Part shown: one piece after another, positions 24,506 through 30,067 of the stretch
How the letters are laid out: each line of letters opens with the position of its first letter
Numbering within the stretch: the first letter of the stretch is position 1
Translations under genes and position numbers: made by a program
DNA from: JBNKFQ01 sp050289385
GTDB taxonomy: Bacteria > Pseudomonadota > Gammaproteobacteria > Pseudomonadales > Porticoccaceae
DNA length: 30,067 bases
Assembly: GCA_050289385.1 (NCBI GenBank)
Contig: JBNKFQ010000006.1
Location: 1-30,067, forward strand
Direction: 5' to 3'
Notes under the pieces: model-generated
Seen by the model: only the letters and a program-made list of their open reading frames with translations
What the model was told of the DNA's origin: nothing
Databases searched by the model: none

Positions 24506-25405
24506 CTACAATCCGCGCTGCCACTCCTCCCTGAGCGGAATAATTCCAGGTTGGTGAATGGCACAATGTACCTGATTGAGCAAGCGTTCCTTATCCTTGC
24601 CAAGAACTCCCTTCATCACCAGGTAATTAGACGCATGGTCGCTGCGGAAAATGGTGTTTTTCAGCTCCAGGTTTTGCAGCAGCATTTCCATCTCCTGAAA
24701 CAGCTCAAGTTTGGATAGCTTGCGCCAGGCGATATTGTGGTCGTTGAAATTTTTTCTGAAACGCTCATCGCCGGTGGGAAATTCCACCACCAGAGTAGAG
24801 AGATACTCCGGCTGAGCTGCGTTCATTAATCGTGCGGAATTAAGGGCATGTTGTTTCGATAAATCCGGTCCGCCCAGTCCATTCAGAATCATGACCGAAC
24901 TTTTCATGCCAGCGTGTTTTATCTTGGTCAGCGCCTGCAAGGATGAGTCATAATCTTCGCCTTTTTCCACCAGTATTAACAGTTCGTCATCACCACTTTC
25001 ACAGCCAACGTACATTAATGACAAACCGAGTTCGCGTAGTTGAGTCAGATCCTCAATGCTTTTTTTGCGCAAATTGCGTGGCAAGCAATAGGAACTGATG
25101 CGTTGTACATTCGGAAAGTACTTTTTGATCAATTGCAGTATGTCTGTCAAGCGACGCATTGACAGAGTAACGGCGTCACCGTCAGCCAGAAAAACCCGAT
25201 GAACCGGGTACCCGCCTTCGGCCAATTGCTGCAATTCCGCCTCAATCTCTTCTTTGGGTTTGGGCCGGAAGCGCTTTTGCTCTGCGGTATACATCTCGCA
25301 AAATGTACACTTGTTCCAGGAGCAACCATTGGTGACTTGCAAGATTAAGGATTTCCACTCGCTGGGTGGGCGAAAAACAGGTTCTATGTAGTTTATCGGG
25401 TACAT
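24506..25405 (-). CDS. Radical SAM protein of unknown substrate
   Basis: About 299 residues. The iron-sulfur motif GCSWNKCTFC places Cys28, Cys33 and Cys36 in a CX4CX2C arrangement, as in a large group of COG1032-like radical SAM proteins (often GCxxNxCTFC). Barrel motifs follow: FLADGDAVTL, a GGE-like element, and LMYVGCESGDDELL. It should reductively cleave S-adenosylmethionine to start a radical reaction. The substrate is unknown, and no partner gene is adjacent. The ATG at 25405 is preferred; a TTG one codon earlier is possible, with only a weak AGGT upstream. It is divergent from polB. Confidence 0.85.
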   Translation of the reverse strand: MYPINYIEPVFRPPSEWKSLILQVTNGCSWNKCTFCEMYTAEQKRFRPKPKEEIEAELQQLAEGGYPVHRVFLADGDAVTLSMRRLTDILQLIKKYFPNVQRISSYCLPRNLRKKSIEDLTQLRELGLSLMYVGCESGDDELLILVEKGEDYDSSLQALTKIKHAGMKSSVMILNGLGGPDLSKQHALNSARLMNAAQPEYLSTLVVEFPTGDERFRKNFNDHNIAWRKLSKLELFQEMEMLLQNLELKNTIFRSDHASNYLVMKGVLGKDKERLLNQVHCAIHQPGIIPLREEWQRGL

Positions 25406-25512
25406 CAAGTTACCTGGTTTTTATGAACTGGTTGTTATCAACTATTGGAGTTAACAGGCCCTGGCCAGTTTGGCGCCAATTGTACACGAAATGGCCGCTG
25501 TGGCAGGGGGTT

Positions 25513-25527
25513 GGTGACCCGGTCACC
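25513..25527. promoter_or_regulatory. Perfect 15-base palindrome between the radical SAM gene and polB
   Basis: GGTGACC-C-GGTCACC, with 7-base perfect arms around one base, lies 84-98 bases before the polB start and about 110 bases before the radical SAM start. It is a candidate operator for either or both. No LexA consensus was found in this gap. Confidence 0.45.
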
Positions 25528-25610
25528 GGTTTGCGATCAGGTTCTGGCAAAAGAGTTTGTTAATTTGCTATCTGTGAGTACACTGAAGCGACACTACAGC
25601 CGTTATCGTT

Positions 25611-27971
25611 ATGCAAGGTTTTATCCTCACTCGCCATTGGCGCAACACTCCCTCCGGATTATTGCTGGAGTTCTGGCTCGCCACAGACGACGGGCCGGTG
25701 CAGTTGCTGGTGGAAGGTCAGCAGGCGGTTTTCTTTGTGCGGCAATCAGATTCCACCCAAGTCAGGCAACGATTGGCGGGGCTGACGGGCTGGCGCATTA
25801 AAGAGCTGTCGTTACACAGTTTTCGCCACGAGGCTGTTGCCGGTGTCTATTTCAAAAGCCATCGTGTCGCTCGAAAGGCCAGATCGCTGTTGGCGCCCGA
25901 TATCAGTGTATGGGAAGCCGATATTCGCCCGCCCGAGCGTTTTTTGATGGAACGCTTTATTACCGGGCCGGTGGCGGTAAACGGCCGCGGTGAAAGCCAG
26001 ACTGGCTATCTTGCGGTGTCTAACCCCGAGCTGGCGCCAACACCGTTTGCCCCGCAATTCAAAGTCCTCTCTGTCGATATCGAAACGTCTATGGATTTGC
26101 GAAACCTGTACTCCATTGGTGTATACAGTGACTCCGTGCGGCGAGTATTTATGGTCGGCCAGCTGCAACCATTGGCAGCAGCTGGGGAGCCAGAGGCAGA
26201 GCAATACCTGGATATCAGAGAGTGCGTCGACCAGCGACAATGCCTGCAACAGTTTCTGCAGTTTATACAGGAATACGATCCGGACATTATCATCGGCTGG
26301 AATGTTGTGGATTTTGATTTGTGGGTATTGACCCGCTTTTACCAGCAGGAAAAGCTGTCCTTTACCATCGGCAGGGCCAATCTACTGCCTTTCTGGCGAG
26401 AAGCGCGAGAGTCGGAACGCCGCTATCTGGAGATACCCGGGCGTATCGTGCTGGATGGCATAGAACTGTTGAAATCCGCATTTTATCAATTCGACAGCTA
26501 TTCTCTGGAAAACGTGTCCCGCCAGATACTGGGAGAAGGCAAGCTTCTCGCCGGAAATCAGCGCGGGTCAGAAATCGGCGAGCTGTTTCGTACAAACAAG
26601 CGCGCGTTGGCCAAATACAACCTGAAAGACTGCGAACTGGTATGGGAGATCTTCAAAAATACCGCGCTGCTTGAATTTGCCACCGAGCGCGCCAGATTGA
26701 CCGGCATGTCGCTGGACCGCATCGGTGGCTCGGTTGCCAGTTTTGATTACGCTTACTTGCCCAGACTGCATCGCAAGGGCTACGTAGCACCCAATTTGGG
26801 TGAACAACAATCCGATATTACCAGCCCGGGCGGATACGTACTGGATTCCCGGCCGGGCATTTATCGCAATATATTGGTGCTGGATTTTAAAAGTCTGTAT
26901 CCCAGTATTATTCGTACCTTTCATATAGATCCTTATGCTTTCTGGTACGCACAACATGGTAAATTACCTGAAAAAGATGTGATTCCCGGTTTTAACGGTG
27001 CGTATTTTTCCAGATCCGAAAGTCTGCTGCCGGAGATTATTGAAAATCTCTGGATAGAACGCGACAAAGCAAAACAGGATAAAAATCAGCCACTTTCCCA
27101 TGCCATTAAAATTATTATGAATTCATTTTATGGCGTATTGGGTGCTCATGGTTGTCGTTTTTATGATCCTCGTATTTGCAGTTCCATTACTCTGCGAGGG
27201 CACGAAATTATTACTCGGAGTCAGCAGTGGATAGAGCAACAAGGTCACAATGTCATTTACGGTGATACTGATTCATTATTTGTGTGGGTCGGGGACGAAC
27301 ATGATGATGCTGAATCCAGGAGTATCGGCTCAGACTTGGCAAAAAGTCTGAATAACTGGTGGCAAAAAACCTTGCGGGACGAGCTGGACATAGAGAGCGC
27401 GTTGGAAATTGAATTTGAAACCCATTACAGTCAATTTTTAATGCCTACGATTCGGGGTTCTGAACAGGGGAGTAAAAAACGTTATGCCGGGCTGGTTCGA
27501 AATGGCGCTGAAGAACAACTGATATTCAAGGGGTTGGAAACCGTACGGACCGACTGGACTCAATTGGCGAAAGATTTTCAACAGCAGCTCTATTTCCGTG
27601 TATTCAAGAATCAACCTTACCAGGAATATATTCAGCAGATTGTTGCAGATGTTCTGGCAGGCCAGCTTGATGACAAGCTGATTTATCGCAAGCGCTTGCG
27701 CCGAAAGCTCGGAGATTATCAAAAAAACATACCGCCTCACGTACAAGCAGCAAGAAAGTTACAGCGAGCCGGTGGCCAAATCGACAAAGGAGGGTGGATC
27801 AGTTACCTGATCACAGTTAATGGGCCGGAACCGCAGGTCTGTCAAGTCAGTACTATCGACTACGGTCACTACATCGACCGGCAGTTGCAGCCAATAGCAG
27901 ATAGCGTTCTGTACTTTCTTGGCACATCTTTCGCCAGCATTACCGATCGTCAATTAAGCTTGTTTGAATAG
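25611..27971 (+). CDS. polB: DNA polymerase II (family B)
   Basis: 786 residues, near the E. coli Pol II length, with the same N-terminal stretch (GFILTRHWRNTPSG). Proofreading motifs are Exo I DIET (156-159), Exo II GWNVVDFD (229-236) and Exo III YNLKDCELV (336-344). Polymerase motifs are A DFKSLYPSII (425-434), B IIMNSFYGVLG (501-511) and C YGDTDS (550-555). All catalytic acidic residues are present, so both activities should be intact. Pol II takes part in translesion synthesis and replication restart. The ATG at 25611 lacks a clear ribosome site, but the match to the family N-terminus supports it. Confidence 0.95.
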   Translation: MQGFILTRHWRNTPSGLLLEFWLATDDGPVQLLVEGQQAVFFVRQSDSTQVRQRLAGLTGWRIKELSLHSFRHEAVAGVYFKSHRVARKARSLLAPDISVWEADIRPPERFLMERFITGPVAVNGRGESQTGYLAVSNPELAPTPFAPQFKVLSVDIETSMDLRNLYSIGVYSDSVRRVFMVGQLQPLAAAGEPEAEQYLDIRECVDQRQCLQQFLQFIQEYDPDIIIGWNVVDFDLWVLTRFYQQEKLSFTIGRANLLPFWREARESERRYLEIPGRIVLDGIELLKSAFYQFDSYSLENVSRQILGEGKLLAGNQRGSEIGELFRTNKRALAKYNLKDCELVWEIFKNTALLEFATERARLTGMSLDRIGGSVASFDYAYLPRLHRKGYVAPNLGEQQSDITSPGGYVLDSRPGIYRNILVLDFKSLYPSIIRTFHIDPYAFWYAQHGKLPEKDVIPGFNGAYFSRSESLLPEIIENLWIERDKAKQDKNQPLSHAIKIIMNSFYGVLGAHGCRFYDPRICSSITLRGHEIITRSQQWIEQQGHNVIYGDTDSLFVWVGDEHDDAESRSIGSDLAKSLNNWWQKTLRDELDIESALEIEFETHYSQFLMPTIRGSEQGSKKRYAGLVRNGAEEQLIFKGLETVRTDWTQLAKDFQQQLYFRVFKNQPYQEYIQQIVADVLAGQLDDKLIYRKRLRRKLGDYQKNIPPHVQAARKLQRAGGQIDKGGWISYLITVNGPEPQVCQVSTIDYGHYIDRQLQPIADSVLYFLGTSFASITDRQLSLFE

Positions 27972-28008
27972 TGCAATTTCTGCTGTCAGCGGCAAAACTT
28001 TTCTGCAA

Positions 28009-28049
28009 AGGTAGGGTAAAAATTGATCTGATCCGTGGTGTATACGGGT
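28009..28049 (+). promoter_or_regulatory. 41-base conserved element, copy A (before second sigma gene)
   Basis: This element begins AGGTAGGGTAAAA, continues TTGATCTG then CCGTGGTGT, and ends CGGGT. It matches 36 of 41 bases of the element at 29771-29811. It lies 54 bases before the ATG at 28103 and is a candidate promoter for the sigma gene. The conserved GGGTAAA and CCGTGGTGT blocks could be -35- and -10-like parts of an ECF promoter; that reading is inference. Confidence 0.6.
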
Positions 28050-28102
28050 ATTACTATAATGACGGAATAGCGCAGGTAATAAACAAACAGGCGACAAGCC
28101 AT

Positions 28103-28693
28103 ATGTTGGGCAAAAAGGGCAGAGTGGTCGATATGCAAGGCCACAAACGCAGTGCAAAAGAAGAGGTGCTCGAAAATCTTTACCAGGAGCATGGCACTGC
28201 CTTGCGCTGCTTTCTGAGAGCCCGTCTGGGACTCAAGGAGGATACAGATGACCTGGCTCAGGAAGTTTTTATACGGTTGGCACAGATGGACGATCTCGAT
28301 AAGCGCTTGCCGAAAGGGGATAAAAGCAGCCGTTCCTTTATTTTCAAGGTTGCCAATAATCTGGCCAGGGACCTGGAGCGTCACAAGCTGGTGCGCAGCA
28401 AATATATACACGGCGAACTGGAAAAGCTCGCAGAGGACCATGAAGTCTCGGATGCCAATCCCGAGCGCGCTGCATTGGTAGACCAGCAGCTTCAATCGAT
28501 GAAGGCAGTAATTATGCAGCTGCGCCCAAAGTGGCGCGAAGCTTTCCTTCTTAATCGCATGATGCAGATGACCTACAGCGAGATCGCAATTCAAATGGGT
28601 GTTTCTGCCAAACAGGTGGAAAAATATATGAAGCACGCGCTGATACATATTCGCCATGCGATACAACAGGTTAAAGAGGCGGGCAGGGAATGA
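28103..28693 (+). CDS. FecI-like ECF sigma factor (copy 2)
   Basis: Paralogue of the sigma factor at 19764. Region 2 begins LYQEHGTALRCFLRARLGLK and continues to DDLAQEVFIRLAQMDDLDKRL. Region 4 contains MTYSEIAIQMGVSAKQVEKYMK. The frame is open from 27971, but that stretch contains the 41-base element (28009-28049), so translation must start downstream. ATG 28103 is preferred; ATG 28133 is the alternative, and neither has a strong ribosome site. The stop overlaps the fecR start (ATGA). A receptor partner would be expected after fecR but is outside the window or lost. Confidence 0.85.
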   Translation: MLGKKGRVVDMQGHKRSAKEEVLENLYQEHGTALRCFLRARLGLKEDTDDLAQEVFIRLAQMDDLDKRLPKGDKSSRSFIFKVANNLARDLERHKLVRSKYIHGELEKLAEDHEVSDANPERAALVDQQLQSMKAVIMQLRPKWREAFLLNRMMQMTYSEIAIQMGVSAKQVEKYMKHALIHIRHAIQQVKEAGRE

Positions 28694-29736
28694 AACTAAA
28701 GCTGAAGCAACGTGTAGCAACTCAACGTGCAGCTGCGGATATTGCCCGGCTGTTTTCTGACCGGTTATCTCCCTCTGATGAACAACGTATATCCAGATGG
28801 CGCAACAGGTCGCAGCCCTATCGCGACGATTTTCTGGATACGTTAAACGCACTTGATGATTTTGAAAAACTGGAAAATGACCCGGATTTACTGGCATTGA
28901 TTAACCAGCAAAAAAGCAAGATTAAAACACCGACTATGCATGGTTATTGGCCAAAGTTGGCAGCAGCGGCATTGGTGCTGCTTGGTCTTTGGGCGGGCTA
29001 CCGGGGGATTTCGTGTTCCAGCGTGGAGCCGCAAAACGTGCTGCGCTATGTTACCCGTATTGGTGAACAAAAAACCGTTGAGCTAAAGGATGGCAGTACT
29101 GTCACCCTGAATACTGGTAGCGAATTAATGGTGGATATCAACGATAACTCACGGCGCATGATGTTACAGCGTGGAGAAGTGTTTTTTGATGTGGCCAAAG
29201 ACCCTTTGCGCCCGTTTTCCGTTGCTCTGGGTGATCGCGCAATAACCGCTCTGGGCACTCAATTCAATATTCGCAAAGAACCGCAAAAGTTTAGCCTGGC
29301 TGTGATCGAAGGTGTGGTTGCTATTCACCGTGAAGGTGAATCCGCTTCACCCACTGCGGCCAAATTGTCTGCGGTAAGAGGTAAAAGGGTGTATGTCAGG
29401 GACTCCAGTCAACGCAGGATAGAGGCGGGTACTATTGTAGAATTTGACGTTGCGCAACAGGAATTGAGTGGTTATTTGGCAGATGACATCACAAAAATAT
29501 CTGGCTGGCGCACCGGTATACTTCGGTTTGACGCTGTCCCCTTGTATTTGGTTGTAAAAGAGTTGAACCGTTACTCCGGGCGCAAAATCTTAATCGAAGA
29601 CGCTTCAGTTATTGATTTGGAACTTTATGCTTCGGTTCATCTCAGTAAGCTGGACACGGCTTTGTCGGTTTTGGAGCGGACTCTACCGGTTAAGGTCACG
29701 TATTATTTTGATCGAATTGTTATCGAAGGAAAATAG
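28690..29736 (+). CDS. FecR-like sigma regulator (copy 2)
   Basis: 348 residues, same plan as the copy at 20378. A short cytoplasmic helical part (AAADIARLFSDRLSPSDEQR) is followed by one membrane helix (about 87-104, WPKLAAAALVLLGLWAGY). The periplasmic FecR domain includes YVTRIGEQKTVELKDGSTVT and LQRGEVFFDVAKDPLRPF. A C-terminal STN-like domain begins LRFDAVPLYLVVKELNRYSG, continues with LIEDASVIDLELYASVHLSK and ends DRIVIEGK. A GGCAGGGA ribosome site precedes the ATG, which overlaps the sigma stop. It should transmit a receptor signal to the adjacent sigma factor. Similarity to copy 1 points to duplication of the whole module. Confidence 0.88.
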   Translation: MKLKLKQRVATQRAAADIARLFSDRLSPSDEQRISRWRNRSQPYRDDFLDTLNALDDFEKLENDPDLLALINQQKSKIKTPTMHGYWPKLAAAALVLLGLWAGYRGISCSSVEPQNVLRYVTRIGEQKTVELKDGSTVTLNTGSELMVDINDNSRRMMLQRGEVFFDVAKDPLRPFSVALGDRAITALGTQFNIRKEPQKFSLAVIEGVVAIHREGESASPTAAKLSAVRGKRVYVRDSSQRRIEAGTIVEFDVAQQELSGYLADDITKISGWRTGILRFDAVPLYLVVKELNRYSGRKILIEDASVIDLELYASVHLSKLDTALSVLERTLPVKVTYYFDRIVIEGK

Positions 29737-29770
29737 TAATATCGGAGTTTTTAACAATTTTAAAAGCTTG

Positions 29771-29811
29771 AGGTAGGGTAAAAGTTGATCTGTGCCGTGG
29801 TGTTTTCGGGT
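29771..29811 (+). promoter_or_regulatory. 41-base conserved element, copy B (after second fecR)
   Basis: This is the second copy of the element at 28009-28049, with five substitutions. It begins 35 bases after the fecR stop, where the promoter of the partner TonB receptor gene would be expected. A short frame (ATG 29821, MKCKHGDPLKIQLRNL, stop at 29869-29871) follows and ends within the palindrome-rich segment. Confidence 0.6.
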
Positions 29812-29854
29812 TCGCAGTAAATGAAATGCAAACACGGTGACCCTCTGAAAATTC

Positions 29855-30067
29855 AGTTAAGGAACCTCTGAACAAGTCTATGGTGTCTCTGGCTTACAGA
29901 CGAGTTCAGGATCAAGGCATGACTTTGAAGGCATACTGGCCGTACGTCAAAAAGTCATAACGCGGAGCCTGGAGTCGTCTGTAAGCCCCGAAGGGCGAGA
30001 CCTGAAGCGCGCATCTGCCGCGTTGCAACCCTCGCCAGGGACAACCAGCCCTGGCCTTCGGATTGCG
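29855..30067. mobile_element. Palindrome-rich segment, probable IS or MITE end (open at window edge)
   Basis: No coding gene is evident. From about 29855 (GGAACCTCTGAACAAG, resembling an insertion-sequence terminal repeat) the DNA is densely structured. Outer arms GGCTTACAGACGA (29891-29903) and TCGTCTGTAAGCC (29975-29987) match perfectly; inner arms ATGACTTT (29919-29926) and AAAGTCAT (29951-29958) also match. A further hairpin CCAGGG/CCCTGG lies near the right edge, flanked by CCGAAGG and CCTTCGG. This could be the left end of an insertion sequence, a MITE, or a structured RNA. The other end is outside the window, so the call is tentative. Confidence 0.4.

Noticed and set aside
25568..25600. 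LexA-like box before polB (CTG...CAG near 25583-25599)
   Set aside because: The spacing is 11 bases between CTG and CAG, not 10, and the centre is not AT-rich alternating sequence.
27986..28897. 303-residue open frame on the minus strand opposite the second sigma factor
   Set aside because: It lies antisense to a clear sigma gene, has His/Leu/Cys-rich composition typical of shadow frames and no family resemblance.

Overview
The window looks like chromosomal DNA of a marine-type gammaproteobacterium. The support is an MSHA-type pilus operon, TamA/TamB, DNA polymerase II, a DgcR/DgcN/DgcA D-glutamate locus and FecI/FecR/TonB-receptor modules. A Cellvibrionales- or Alteromonadales-like host fits, but the genus cannot be fixed by eye. 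Gene density is high. I saw no tRNA, rRNA or CRISPR array.

Layout. (1) Bases 1-8200 hold the 3' part of a tightly packed pilus operon: PilB/MshE-type ATPase (5' end outside the window), MshG platform protein, a large Cys-rich prepilin, PilO/MshJ-like and MshK/GspC-like proteins, MshL secretin, MshM AAA+ ATPase and MshN TPR protein. (2) Bases 8375-13095 hold a membrane-anchored FMN glutamate-synthase-like enzyme, then a LysR regulator (DgcR-like) divergent from dgcN and dgcA, the genes for D-glutamate acetylation and racemisation. (3) A small GYD-domain gene reads back toward dgcA and carries a long operator-like palindrome. (4) Bases 13753-19052 hold tamA-tamB, followed by a good intrinsic terminator. 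(5) Bases 19163-19537 hold a decayed C-terminal fragment of a TonB-dependent receptor. (6) Bases 19764-24401 hold a complete cell-surface signalling module: FecI-like sigma, FecR-like regulator and a TonB receptor with an N-terminal STN signalling domain. (7) A radical SAM gene and polB are divergent, with a perfect palindrome between them. (8) A second, paralogous FecI/FecR pair ends the window. Its expected receptor gene is not present; in its place is a structured, palindrome-rich, mobile-element-like segment.

How the genes work together. The pilus genes encode an inner-membrane motor, alignment proteins and an outer-membrane secretin. The dgc genes should convert D-Glu to N-acetyl-D-Glu and then N-acetyl-L-Glu. 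In the FecI/FecR modules a loaded outer-membrane receptor signals through FecR to release the sigma factor. The most notable non-coding signal is a 41-base element, identical at 36 positions, found once before the second sigma gene (28009) and once just after its fecR (29771). It is a candidate promoter/regulatory box of that system. Part of it also seems to recur before the first sigma gene.
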